From NCBI RefSeq assembly GCF_000316115.1, contig NZ_JH993793.1, forward strand, positions 581,517 to 645,516: 64,000 nucleotides of DNA, in the 5' to 3' direction. The first letter of the stretch is position 1. Every line of letters starts with the position of its first letter. Positions 9,094 through 18,284 of the stretch are shown one piece after another. A program made the position numbers and the translations under genes. Under the pieces are notes generated by a model that saw only the letters and a program-made list of their open reading frames with translations, was not told the origin of the DNA and searched no databases. The stretch is from Leptolyngbya sp. PCC 7375 (GTDB lineage: Bacteria > Cyanobacteriota > Cyanobacteriia > Phormidesmidales > Phormidesmidaceae).

Positions 9094-9481
9094 ATTTGGC
9101 CAAATTGCCCTAAAACTTACCTTTCAAGAGAATAGCCTGCAGAATTGCTCCATAGTGACACAAGAAATTGGTTGACGACAGGCACTGGCAAAGCAGGCAT
9201 ATTTTTAATAGACGAGATCGTACCAGATCTTTAAATCAGTGGTAATGTTAAAAAATCATTGGCTTTCAACTAGAATATCCCGGCCCTTGGGGCTTTTTGA
9301 TTGCAACATTTTGTAGCTTTGCCTTGTGTACTACATGACTGTTGCATCAAGGTTTTATAGCGTTAGCTATAGTTACCAGTCTCAGATTCCAGCTCAAACC
9401 TGACCAGATTTCCCATGGCCAGATATTCGTAAATAAGAACTAATACTCTAAATCGCGACAGTCTATCGAGGAACTGCCGTT
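9094..9481. other. non-coding region upstream of the glycosyltransferase block
   Basis: No credible gene. It holds a weak permease echo near 9138 and a short GC hairpin followed by T residues (GGCCCTTGGGGCTTTTTG near 9282-9299) that could be a weak terminator. The promoter of the gene at 9482 should lie here, but no clear -35/-10 pair was identified. Confidence 0.4.
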
Positions 9482-11116
9482 ATGTATCCCTCTAGATCGA
9501 AGATATCCCTGGATGTTAAGTTCCCATGGCTGATTATCTTGGTCGGCATTCTATTTACCCTCAGTCTGCAGAAATATACCCAAGGTGGTGTATTTTTTAG
9601 TGGCGATGGTGGCCTTAAAGCCTTGCTGTCTCAACAACTGGCTGCAGGCAATTGGCATTTTGATTTACGCTTATCGGCCCCAGGCTGGGTTGTTGAATTA
9701 TGGAAACAAGGGCTATATCCCTTCACGCCGCCCTATGTCTATGAACGATTTGATAATTATTTCATTACTTTTCCTTTTCCCTTTCCAGCACTGACATCTA
9801 TTTTTTACAGTGTTCTAGGCTACTGGGGGCTGTATGTTGTTCCTTTACTAGCCCTATGGCTAATCTGGCTAAGGTTCTTTCAGATTGGACAACAACTGAA
9901 GTGGAGAGCAGATGTGCTGGCGATCGCACTCAGTATCCTCATTTTTGCCTCTCCCTTAACCTTGTATGGAGCCATGTACTGGGAGCATACCCTAGCCGTA
10001 AGTTTAGCCTTTTGGGGAATCACCATACTGCTAGGGCCAAAGGGTGCTACAACCTCCAATATTCAGGTGTTTTTATCCGGTAGTCTCATTGGCCTTTCCG
10101 TTTGGTTTCGCTCTGAATTTATATGTTTGGCCGCAATTGTAGTGGGATTTACACTTTGGCAATGGGTGAGTCCAAAAATGTTGTCTTGGCTACCAATACT
10201 CCATGGCAAAGGCCACTTGTTTATAAGTGGTCTTTTGTTGAGTATGTTGGTCTTTTTTGGGCTTAATCAAATGATTTATGGCCATTTTCTAGGTATTCAT
10301 GCCCTTCAGGTGGTCGAAGAATCTTCCATTCGTCAGCAACTGTCCCAAGCCATGGCTAACTACCAACAGTTGCTCAATGCGTTAATCAAATATTTCCCAT
10401 TTACCCTGTGGGTACTGACGATTGCCGTTTTAACCGGATTTCGCAAGCCTCGATACTTTCGTTATCAGATCATCACAATATGGTTAATTCTTCTACTATT
10501 TACCCTGGCTGTTCCTTTGATTATTCCGCCTGGTGCTGGTGGCAAACAGTGGGGCGCTCGCTTCTACCTAATCCTGGTGCCCCTGCTTACTCTGATTGGC
10601 GGCACCTATCTCAATCAAGTGCTCACTTGCTTGAGGGGCTGGCGATATTATTTAACAATTAGTAGCCTAACTATCGTATTTTTAGCGGGTGCTTATCTCA
10701 ACGTTTATAACGGTACCGTCGCCAACTATGGCGATCGCGCCACGGCCTCTGTTTCTCTCAGTCGCAACTATGGGCCAATCGCACCGGCTATTACTGCTAT
10801 TACTGAGCATTCCAGCCCTTACATTGCGATGTCCCATCAGTTTGTCGCTCAGCAACTTTGGGTGGCAACCCCTGAAAAAACTTTTTTTCTGACTGAATCA
10901 ACGTCTGACGTTCAACAATTGGCAGATGGTCTTTATCAACAGGGATATAGCCAATTTTTATATATCTGCTACCCCCATCGCGCTTGTCCTACCCCTGAAG
11001 AACCTGCTGAAAATTTAGTAATTTTCTCGAAGAAAATGCCGTTACAGCTTAAATTCTCTTCTTTAGGGACATTTGGAAAGTACCCTGTGTACGATGTCAT
11101 GATCTCAAAACTTTGA
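9482..11116 (+). CDS. multi-spanning membrane protein, GT-C glycosyltransferase-like
   Basis: 544 residues with about ten hydrophobic segments beginning at residue 17 (FPWLIILVGILFTLSL), then a soluble C-terminal region. An acidic pair sits in the first external loop (FFSGDGGLKALL), and the layout (first TM, acidic loop, then a TM-rich body with a periplasmic tail) is typical of GT-C enzymes that use polyprenyl-phosphate sugars. It resembles the LA_3751-type putative glycosyltransferases. Acceptor and sugar cannot be inferred. It opens the co-directional block to 28393, separated from the FAAL gene by ~490 bp. Confidence 0.6.
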   Translation: MYPSRSKISLDVKFPWLIILVGILFTLSLQKYTQGGVFFSGDGGLKALLSQQLAAGNWHFDLRLSAPGWVVELWKQGLYPFTPPYVYERFDNYFITFPFPFPALTSIFYSVLGYWGLYVVPLLALWLIWLRFFQIGQQLKWRADVLAIALSILIFASPLTLYGAMYWEHTLAVSLAFWGITILLGPKGATTSNIQVFLSGSLIGLSVWFRSEFICLAAIVVGFTLWQWVSPKMLSWLPILHGKGHLFISGLLLSMLVFFGLNQMIYGHFLGIHALQVVEESSIRQQLSQAMANYQQLLNALIKYFPFTLWVLTIAVLTGFRKPRYFRYQIITIWLILLLFTLAVPLIIPPGAGGKQWGARFYLILVPLLTLIGGTYLNQVLTCLRGWRYYLTISSLTIVFLAGAYLNVYNGTVANYGDRATASVSLSRNYGPIAPAITAITEHSSPYIAMSHQFVAQQLWVATPEKTFFLTESTSDVQQLADGLYQQGYSQFLYICYPHRACPTPEEPAENLVIFSKKMPLQLKFSSLGTFGKYPVYDVMISKL

Positions 11117-11603
11117 ACAAGTCACCTGGCTTTATGAGAGTTCTCTCATCCTTTTGAGGTCGCTGGATAAATGCTGAAAGCTATGTCCTCATTGAATTTA
11201 AGTTCCTGAATGTTTTAGAGTCATGCTCTTTTTGTAGAGTACTACTCACTAACTACAATGATTTGCTTCAGTGGATACACTTAGATAATAAAGAACTTTA
11301 TATTAGAAAAACCTGTATGTTTTTTTTGTGAAGAGCTTTCATGCTTCTGGTCTCTTTCCCTAAGATTCGTGCGATTATGACACCAGTATTTTCTCGCAGC
11401 AGCCAACGGTATAAGGTCTTACATTCTTGCCTTCAGTCATTCAGGCTCTAGATTCAGAACATTCTGGTTGCCCCTAATCTACATAGTCGATTCTAAACTT
11501 CGCACCGCTATCTTTTTGTTGATAGCTTTTCCAGCTTTTTAAGTGCGATCTCTCTAAGTATCATTTGTGATCAAATTCTTATTTGGAGCTCTGCTACATT
11601 GCC
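11117..11603. other. long intergenic region before the FAAL gene
   Basis: No gene is visible. A small hairpin (ATGAGAG-TT-CTCTCAT, 11134-11149) followed by CCTTTTG could act as a weak terminator for the upstream gene. The remainder is AT-rich and likely holds the promoter of the FAAL operon, so the acyl genes are probably transcribed separately from the gene at 9482. Confidence 0.4.
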
Positions 11604-13430
11604 ATGTTTCAGCTCTCTATATCCCAAAAGCTTACTACCCTGATTGATCTGTTACGCTACCGAGCTGATAGGCAACCTGATCAGCTGGCCTATCAGTTTC
11701 TTGAAGATGGCAAGACCGAAACCGCTCGCTATACCTATCAACAACTTGATCAGCATGCTCGGGCAATTGCCGCCCGTCTCCAACAGGCTAAAGGAGAGCG
11801 AGCATTGTTGCTCTATCCCCAGGGGGTTGAGGTTATGGCCGCTTTTTGTGGCTGTCTATATGCTGGGGTGATCGCTATTCCCGTTCCTCCTCCAGATGCT
11901 GGGCGGATGAAGCGAGCCCTGCCTCGTCTACTGGAGATTGTGAAGGATGCCGATGCTAGTTTAGTGTTGAGTAATCAACGCATCATCGATCTGCTGAAGA
12001 ATAATCAGGATGTAGTATCTCCTCAGTTTGAACAGATGACCTGGCTCAACACTGAGCAGGTAGATTTACATTTGGCGGAGCAATGGCAAGACCCCCAGGT
12101 GGATCAGCATGGGTTGGCTTATCTACAGTACACCTCAGGGTCGACATCGGTGCCCAAAGGGGTCATGCTGAGTCACAAAAACTTAATGCACCATTCTGCC
12201 TATTTGCAACGGGCCTGTGGGTATACGCCTGATGGGGCAACAGTTACCTGGATGCCCTATTTCCATGACTATGGTCTAGTGGAAGGATTAATCCAACCCC
12301 TGTATACTGGGGTGCCTTGCTATGTGATGTCACCCCTGGCATTTGTCAAGCGACCTCAGCGTTGGCTGGAAGCCATTTCTAAATATCGGGCTACCCACAG
12401 CCAGGCCCCTAACTTCGCCTATGACCAGTGTGTCCGTCGGGTCAAGCCCGCCAAGCGAGAGGGGTTAGATCTGAGCTGTTGGAAAGCAGCAGGTAATGCG
12501 GCGGAACCCATTAACCCTCGCGTCATGCGCGAGTTTTTGGATGCCTATGCACCCCATGGTTTTCGATGGACAACATTTGCCCCAGCCTACGGTTTAGCAG
12601 AGGCCACTCTCCTGGTCTCTAGTAAACGGGTGGGGACAGAGCCGGTGATTTTGTCGCTGAATGCCACCGTTTTGGAACAGGGCTATATCGCTCCTGCCCA
12701 GGACGATGCTCTCCAGCGAGATATTGTGAGTTGCGGCCAATTAGTCTGCGAGACTGAGGTTGTCATTGCTAACCCAGATACGTTAACTCGGTGTGATCAT
12801 GACGAGGTTGGAGAGATCTGGGTGGCTGATCCGGGTGTGGCTGGCGGCTATTGGCAACGGGCTGATGCCACCGAAGAAACATTTGGAGCAAGGCTCAAGC
12901 ATATGCCTCAAGGCGGACCCTACCTGCGCACAGGAGATTTAGGCTTTATACGAACAGGGGAGCTTTATATCACCGGACGTATTAAGGATCTGATTATTAT
13001 TCGCGGTGCCAACCATTATCCTCAAGATATTGAGTGGACGGTGCAGCAGTTGCATCCGGCTCTTCGCCCGAACTATGGTGTAGCCTTTTCCATCATTGAT
13101 GAAGGAGAAGAAAGGCTGGTAGTGGTGCAAGAAGTGGAGCGCCAGCATCAGTTAACCCTGGCAGCGGACAACATTTTGGCAGATATTCGGCAGGCTATTG
13201 CCGAAGCCCATGAATTACAGGTGAGTGCGATCGCACTCGTCAAATCCGGCAATGTTCTGAAGACGTCCAGTGGCAAAATCCAACGGCGGGCCTGCCGTGA
13301 TCACTTTTTAGTCGGTACCCTAGAGGTAATTGCTGACTGGAGTGAGAATCCTCAGCTGACGGCCAGGATGAGAAGCTTTAAAAATGATGTTGAAACCCTG
13401 GAAAACCAGGTACAGATGGCTTCTTCTTGA
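11604..13430 (+). CDS. fatty acyl-AMP ligase (FAAL)
   Basis: Activates a fatty acid as acyl-AMP for loading onto an acyl carrier protein. Adenylation signatures are YTSGSTSVPKGVMLSH (about residue 175), WMPYFHDYGLVEG (about 212), the YGLAEATLLVSSK segment (about 327), TGDLGF (about 440) and the C-terminal lysine motif LKTSSGKIQRRACR (about 555). The HDYGLVEG pattern and ~608-residue length indicate a FAAL rather than a CoA ligase. The ATG at 11604 fits the family N-terminus better than the upstream TTG at 11583. It is followed by acyl-CoA dehydrogenase and ACP genes, which implies ACP-bound chemistry. Confidence 0.9.
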   Translation: MFQLSISQKLTTLIDLLRYRADRQPDQLAYQFLEDGKTETARYTYQQLDQHARAIAARLQQAKGERALLLYPQGVEVMAAFCGCLYAGVIAIPVPPPDAGRMKRALPRLLEIVKDADASLVLSNQRIIDLLKNNQDVVSPQFEQMTWLNTEQVDLHLAEQWQDPQVDQHGLAYLQYTSGSTSVPKGVMLSHKNLMHHSAYLQRACGYTPDGATVTWMPYFHDYGLVEGLIQPLYTGVPCYVMSPLAFVKRPQRWLEAISKYRATHSQAPNFAYDQCVRRVKPAKREGLDLSCWKAAGNAAEPINPRVMREFLDAYAPHGFRWTTFAPAYGLAEATLLVSSKRVGTEPVILSLNATVLEQGYIAPAQDDALQRDIVSCGQLVCETEVVIANPDTLTRCDHDEVGEIWVADPGVAGGYWQRADATEETFGARLKHMPQGGPYLRTGDLGFIRTGELYITGRIKDLIIIRGANHYPQDIEWTVQQLHPALRPNYGVAFSIIDEGEERLVVVQEVERQHQLTLAADNILADIRQAIAEAHELQVSAIALVKSGNVLKTSSGKIQRRACRDHFLVGTLEVIADWSENPQLTARMRSFKNDVETLENQVQMASS

Positions 13431-13521
13431 TGGTTGTGGGTGCTACAGAATCCAGTTGTTCTATTTTATTACGATAAGACCCTAATACCTAGATTAAGTT
13501 CTCAATTCTAGTAACAGTTCT

Positions 13522-15336
13522 ATGAAAATTCTTAACCAATACTGGGTGGCGGAAGACCTGGAGCGCTCTCTAGGCAACCCCTTTATTCCAGAGAACCCTC
13601 TCTCTTTTCAGCACATGGCCACCCTTGACGAACAAGAGGTCTTCCCTGAGGCTGAAATTAAGGGGCTCTATGACTGGGGATTACAACACTATTACATTCC
13701 CATTGACTGCGGTGGAAAATTTACCTCTTTTGAGGAATTTGTTGCATTTGTGCGGGTGCTCTCTCGTCGCGATCTGAATACTGCGATCGCATTTACCACG
13801 ATGTTTTGGTCTTTCCTCACCTGGATGGCAGGCACGGAAACACAAAAACAACAGCTGGCTCGGTTTATGCAAGATGATTACGGCACCATGTGCTTGGCCT
13901 ATTCTGAACGGGAGCACGGCAGTGATCTAGTCGGTGGCAGTTTGGTGGGAGAAAAGGTGCCTGGCGGCTATCGCCTCACGGGTGAGAAATGGCCCATTAA
14001 CCGGGCAACTCGCTCGGGAATCACCTTTGTCCTAGCCCGTACTGACAAAGCCGGAGGTAATCGAGGGCTATCCCTGTTTATGCTAGACAAACGGGCACTT
14101 GATCCCACCAGTTTTGGCAACAACCCTAAAATCAAAACCCACGGTATTCGTGGAGCCGACATGAGCGGCATTTATTTTGAAGACTGTTTTGTCCCTGATG
14201 AAATGCTTTTAGGAAAAGAGGGGCAAGGATTAGAGCTAGCCCTAAAAGGATTTCAGATTACTCGGGCCTTGTGTGCAGCGTTTTCCCAGGGCTCTGCCGA
14301 TACCTGTCTGCGCACCACCCTCAATTTTGCCCTGAATCGTCAGCTCTACGGTAAGACCGTCTGGGATATGCCTCATCCCCGCCGTGTGTTGGTTAATGGA
14401 TTCCTTGATATCCTAGCCTGTGACTGTGTCAATATTGCGGCAGCGCGAGGATTTCACGTTGCTCCCCGGCAGTTTAGCGTCTGGTCGGCGGTGGACAAGT
14501 ATTTTGTGCCTGTCACCCTAGAAAAAATGCAGCAGGATATTTCAGTTGTACTGGGTGCAAGGTTCTATATGCGCGATGAGCACGACTATGGCGTTTTCCA
14601 AAAAATGTTGCGCGATAGTTCTATTATCAGTGTGTTTGATGGCAGCTCGGTCGTTAATCTCCATTCCTTAATCCTGCAGCGACGGCAGCTCGCCAAAGCT
14701 CGCAGTCGGCGTAAACCCAAGGATTTAGTCGCTCTCCAAGCACGTTTACACAACAGCTTTGATCTAACGACAGAGCTACCTGCCTTCGAGCCCAGCCAGC
14801 TCGATCTGATCGCTCGGGGAACCGATGATGTGCCCCAGGGATTAGAATCCGCCCTGGCTACCCTGGAGGCCCTCGGCCAACCTCTAGATATAGATGAAAA
14901 TGTCCTGGACTATCTCAAGCAGCAGTACCAACAATTTCTGCAAGTCTTAGATGAACAGGATGAAGCCATTGCTGATGGTGCTTTTGAACATGGTCACGAT
15001 CAGTCCTTTGAAGCCTTTGAAGAGGCCAAGCGATACTGTTATATTCATGCTGCAACGGCTTGCCTGCACATGTGGCTGTACAACCGTCACCAGCTGGGAG
15101 ATTTCTTTGCCCAAGGGAAGTGGCTGGTGCTGTGCGCAGATCGATTGTTGGCCCAGCTCACCCCTGAGCAGCCAGCCATACCGTCGGCTTACTACAAAAC
15201 CGTAGCGGAGGAACTGTTACGGCTGCATGGGGCTGACAAAATGTTTTCAATTGTGCCATTCCAATTGGCCTCTAGGACAAATTCTGTTAACGCTTCTGCT
15301 CCGATCAAATCCCCTGCTCCCATTTTGCAGGTTTAG
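13522..15336 (+). CDS. acyl-CoA dehydrogenase-like flavoenzyme, long form
   Basis: Probably introduces a double bond into the FAAL-activated acyl chain on the ACP; the substrate is inferred from context. Acyl-CoA dehydrogenase motifs are CLAYSEREHGSDLVGG (about residues 122-137), GEKWPINRATRSGITFVLAR, and FQITRALCAAFSQG. At 604 residues it is about 200 longer than standard family members, with an extra helical C-terminal part. At the usual catalytic-glutamate region (YEGTNEIQ in classical enzymes) it reads VFDGSSVVNLHS, so the base may be Asp or lie elsewhere. A ~90-bp spacer separates it from both neighbours. Confidence 0.85.
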   Translation: MKILNQYWVAEDLERSLGNPFIPENPLSFQHMATLDEQEVFPEAEIKGLYDWGLQHYYIPIDCGGKFTSFEEFVAFVRVLSRRDLNTAIAFTTMFWSFLTWMAGTETQKQQLARFMQDDYGTMCLAYSEREHGSDLVGGSLVGEKVPGGYRLTGEKWPINRATRSGITFVLARTDKAGGNRGLSLFMLDKRALDPTSFGNNPKIKTHGIRGADMSGIYFEDCFVPDEMLLGKEGQGLELALKGFQITRALCAAFSQGSADTCLRTTLNFALNRQLYGKTVWDMPHPRRVLVNGFLDILACDCVNIAAARGFHVAPRQFSVWSAVDKYFVPVTLEKMQQDISVVLGARFYMRDEHDYGVFQKMLRDSSIISVFDGSSVVNLHSLILQRRQLAKARSRRKPKDLVALQARLHNSFDLTTELPAFEPSQLDLIARGTDDVPQGLESALATLEALGQPLDIDENVLDYLKQQYQQFLQVLDEQDEAIADGAFEHGHDQSFEAFEEAKRYCYIHAATACLHMWLYNRHQLGDFFAQGKWLVLCADRLLAQLTPEQPAIPSAYYKTVAEELLRLHGADKMFSIVPFQLASRTNSVNASAPIKSPAPILQV

Positions 15337-15368
15337 ATCTGAAAGGGTGTCTCATGTTCAAACTAGTT

Positions 15369-15407
15369 AAAGCTGTTGCCGTTTAGTTCGCTCTCGTTAA
15401 CAGCTTT
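15369..15407 (+). promoter_or_regulatory. hairpin between the dehydrogenase and ACP genes
   Basis: AAAGCTGTT (15369-15377) can pair with AACAGCTTT (15399-15407), with flanking GTTCAAA/TTTGAAC extending the helix. There is no T-run, so it is not a typical terminator. It may set the relative expression of the small, abundant carrier protein. Confidence 0.35.
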
Positions 15408-15430
15408 GAACCTTACATTAACTAAAACCT

Positions 15431-15736
15431 ATGACATTTTCTTCTACTACTACTCAAAACCCAACGACTACCACACCGGTTGAAGCTATCCAGACCTGGC
15501 TGGTTAAACAGCTGGCTGATGTGCTTTCCTTAGATCCAACGACGGTAGATGTCACCCAACCTCTGACTCGCTATGGGTTAGATTCCATCGATGCTGTTAC
15601 CCTAGTTGCCGATTTAGAGGACTGGCTTGACCTGGAGCTACCGTCTACATTGTTTTGGGATTATCCCACCATTGCCAAAGCCTCTACCTACTTAGTCAAT
15701 GAATTTGAGGTCTCGATAGATCCCAACGATCTGTAG
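15431..15736 (+). CDS. acyl carrier protein
   Basis: 101 residues with the phosphopantetheine attachment motif YGLDSIDAVTLV; Ser52 is the predicted modified serine. The helical layout of the ACP fold is evident on both sides. It should receive the acyl group from the adjacent FAAL, be a substrate for the dehydrogenase, and donate to the MBOAT transferase encoded 28 bp downstream. The N-terminal ~15 residues are a Thr-rich tail. Confidence 0.92.
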   Translation: MTFSSTTTQNPTTTTPVEAIQTWLVKQLADVLSLDPTTVDVTQPLTRYGLDSIDAVTLVADLEDWLDLELPSTLFWDYPTIAKASTYLVNEFEVSIDPNDL

Positions 15737-15763
15737 GGCAAATGCTACTAAGGAGACACCGTT

Positions 15764-17224
15764 TTGAATTTCTCTGAGTTTTCCTTTTGGTGGATTTTGC
15801 TGCTGTTCTGTGTCCCGTTTTTTACGGTGCGCTTTATTGGACAGGTTTTTAACCTTTGGCGTGGCGTTTTTGACACGGTGGGGATTGCGGCCCTGTCGCT
15901 ACTGTTGTTTTTTAATGCCAGTGCCACCAGCTTTGTTGTCTTTCTGATCCAAATCCTGTTTAACTATTGGATGGTGCGGTGGATGATCACCCGCCCACCC
16001 CAACAGGAACGACTCATTGCCACGTTGCTGATTGTCTTTGACATAGGTGTATTGGTCTATTTTAAGTATTTAACCTTTTTTGTTGAGGATATTTTAGGAT
16101 TGGCGGTTGTGGTTCCGGGCAATTGGCGATCGCAATTTCCCCTGCCGGTCTTTGGCGGAATTCCGCCTGGGGTTTCGTTTTACACCTTTCAGATGGTGGC
16201 GTTTGTGGTGGATTCCCTCAAGGCTCGCCGTAAAAAGCCAATTGAGTTCATGGACTATGTCAACTTTGTGGCCTTTTTCCCTCAAATTGTGGCGGGTCCC
16301 ATTGAGCGGCGATCAGCCCTATTACCGCAAATTTCTAGTTTTAGATTTAAGTTCACAGCCGATAACTGGGACTGGGGCTTACGATGGTTGTCCCTGGGCT
16401 TGTTTATGAAGTTTGTCCTCGCCGATAACATTGCCCCCTACATTGATCTGCAAGAGGCGGGGAATGCTTGGCTGGTTTGGTTTTATGCCTTTTTGTTTAC
16501 GCTTCGCATTTATTTTGATTTTGCCGGGTACAGCTTTATGGCCGTGGGCATTGCCCGTGTGTTGGGGGTGCGTTTAACTGTAAATTTTCTAGCCCCCTAT
16601 ACGTCTCAGAGCATCAACGAGTTTTGGCGACGCTGGCATGTTTCCCTAAGTACCTGGTTTCGTGACTATGTGTTTTTACCGCTCATGGGGTCGCGTAAAG
16701 CCTGGGCTCCTGCTTTTCTGTTTGCGACGTTCACCCTCTCGGGATTCTGGCACGGGGCCTCCTGGAACTTTATTCTCTGGGGCGCTTATCACGGTGCTCT
16801 TCTATTGCTTCTGCGCTATGCTGGTCGACCCTTTCAGAGAGTTGTTAACAAGTATGTCCAGCGACCTCAAATTATGTCGTGGGCATTAACCTTTGGCTCA
16901 GTGGTGCTGGGCTGTTTGTTCTTTATGGAGTTGAATACAGCTCGGCTAGTCACTAAGTTGACCACATTGATCACACCCTGGGCGTATTCGTTAGCTAATC
17001 TCGGCAGCGCATTTAGTCAGTTCAGCCTGAATGAAGCCATGGCGCTGGGGCTGATTTTGTTGTTAGCTGCAGGTTTTTTACTGGTAGAGCATATTGCAGT
17101 TTGGCAAGAACGGTCTTTAGAATATGAGCTTTTTTTGGTGCCCTGGGTTTCGAAAGCCTTATTAGTGCTAACGATTCTCTTTGCTGCCAATATTCCATCT
17201 GAATTTATTTATTTTGAGTTTTAG
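15764..17224 (+). CDS. MBOAT-family membrane O-acyltransferase (DltB/AlgI-like)
   Basis: Polytopic membrane enzyme, 486 residues, expected to move the acyl group from the ACP across the membrane to a hydroxyl acceptor. Hallmarks are FPQIVAGPIERRSALLPQI (about 172-190), NEFWRRWHVSLSTWFRDYVF (about 285-304, with His292) and the catalytic-histidine motif SGFWHGASWNFILWG (His330). About eleven hydrophobic segments are visible. The start is a TTG preceded by AAGGAG at a good distance; no in-frame ATG fits the first membrane helix. The neighbouring ACP and SGNH protein mirror the DltB-DltC-DltD arrangement. Confidence 0.9.
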   Translation: MNFSEFSFWWILLLFCVPFFTVRFIGQVFNLWRGVFDTVGIAALSLLLFFNASATSFVVFLIQILFNYWMVRWMITRPPQQERLIATLLIVFDIGVLVYFKYLTFFVEDILGLAVVVPGNWRSQFPLPVFGGIPPGVSFYTFQMVAFVVDSLKARRKKPIEFMDYVNFVAFFPQIVAGPIERRSALLPQISSFRFKFTADNWDWGLRWLSLGLFMKFVLADNIAPYIDLQEAGNAWLVWFYAFLFTLRIYFDFAGYSFMAVGIARVLGVRLTVNFLAPYTSQSINEFWRRWHVSLSTWFRDYVFLPLMGSRKAWAPAFLFATFTLSGFWHGASWNFILWGAYHGALLLLLRYAGRPFQRVVNKYVQRPQIMSWALTFGSVVLGCLFFMELNTARLVTKLTTLITPWAYSLANLGSAFSQFSLNEAMALGLILLLAAGFLLVEHIAVWQERSLEYELFLVPWVSKALLVLTILFAANIPSEFIYFEF

Positions 17225-17258
17225 AGCCTAGCGGCTATCCAAGGGGGGAGTCAGTCAG

Positions 17259-18185
17259 ATGCAAGAGTCACTCAAGTTGTTACGCTGGGCTGCGATCGCA
17301 AGTGTAGCCTGGGGTGCTGGCAGCCTGTACAACGTTTATGGTGGTGGTGAAACCAGCTGGCTGCGGTCTATGTACCAACGGAAAGTGGCCCTGGCGCAAA
17401 CTATTGAATCTCCTAAGTTAATTGTCACCGGAGGGTCAGGAGCCCACTATACAATCAATGCTGAGGTGCTGGAGGCAAAGCTGGGGCTACCGGTGATCAA
17501 TATGGGCATTGATGGCCCAGTGGGGTTGAACCTGATCTTGCCCAGTGTTTTACCCCAGGTAGAGCCGGGTGATACTGTTCTGTTAATTCCAGAATATCTG
17601 TTGTTAAACCATGAAAATGGTCTAGGCGAACGCTCTGGGGCCTTTGCCCTGGCAACGGGGCAGCCGTTGACCGGAAATATTCCACCAAAACAGTTGGCAC
17701 AAAATGTGCTGATGTTGGGTGTGCCTTCACTGCGGGCAGTGGTGAAGTCGTCTATAGATTTGGCCACATTGGGGCGAGTGACGGGCTACTACGATGATCC
17801 CCTCACTGAGCAAGGCGATCCAACCATCACCAAGGTACGCACTGGGGAATGGTGGCAGATGAAAATCAAACAACCGGCCACACCCTATGCCCTTGACCGT
17901 ATTGCTGAGTTTCGTCAGGAGGTGGAGTCCCAAGGAGCTACTTTGTTGCTAGCACTACCCTGGGTCTATGCTGATGCCGACGATTTAGAAACACAGAAAA
18001 ATGTTCAGACCACAGCAGACACATTATCAGACATTGCTCCTGTGGTGTATGACCCTGAAACATTTAACATTCAGTCCGATCCTAATCTGTTTGCCGATAC
18101 CCATTATCACCTGATGCCTGATGCACGGAGGTTGCGATCGCAAACCCTGGCCCAACAACTGCAACCGCTACTAGCTAACCCATAG
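17259..18185 (+). CDS. membrane-anchored SGNH/DltD-like protein
   Basis: 308 residues with an N-terminal membrane anchor (about residues 8-25) and a probable extracytoplasmic SGNH-hydrolase-like domain. The nucleophile-type motif is IVTGGSGAHY (Ser60), and a DxxH-type block occurs near the C-terminus (FADTHYHLMPDARR). The N/G-type blocks are less clear. In Dlt and alginate acetylation systems such proteins work beside an MBOAT transferase to transfer or select the acyl group. The position 34 bp after the MBOAT gene supports the same partnership. Assignment is by motif and context, not overall similarity. Confidence 0.65.
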   Translation: MQESLKLLRWAAIASVAWGAGSLYNVYGGGETSWLRSMYQRKVALAQTIESPKLIVTGGSGAHYTINAEVLEAKLGLPVINMGIDGPVGLNLILPSVLPQVEPGDTVLLIPEYLLLNHENGLGERSGAFALATGQPLTGNIPPKQLAQNVLMLGVPSLRAVVKSSIDLATLGRVTGYYDDPLTEQGDPTITKVRTGEWWQMKIKQPATPYALDRIAEFRQEVESQGATLLLALPWVYADADDLETQKNVQTTADTLSDIAPVVYDPETFNIQSDPNLFADTHYHLMPDARRLRSQTLAQQLQPLLANP

Positions 18186-18284
18186 GGCTAGCTAATAGAG
18201 CCAACAAAATTGAAAGTATGAATCCAACTCAAAACACGCTTACTCCTTAAGTAGTCTCTTTGTCCTCCTTGCCCCTGTTGTTCC

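Noticed and set aside
8859..9095. A 78-residue minus-strand frame
   Set aside because: It translates the permease remnant out of its original context and resembles no protein.
11604..15736. Start of a polyketide or lipopeptide cluster
   Set aside because: FAAL and ACP often open such clusters, but no ketosynthase or condensation module follows; membrane acyltransfer genes do.
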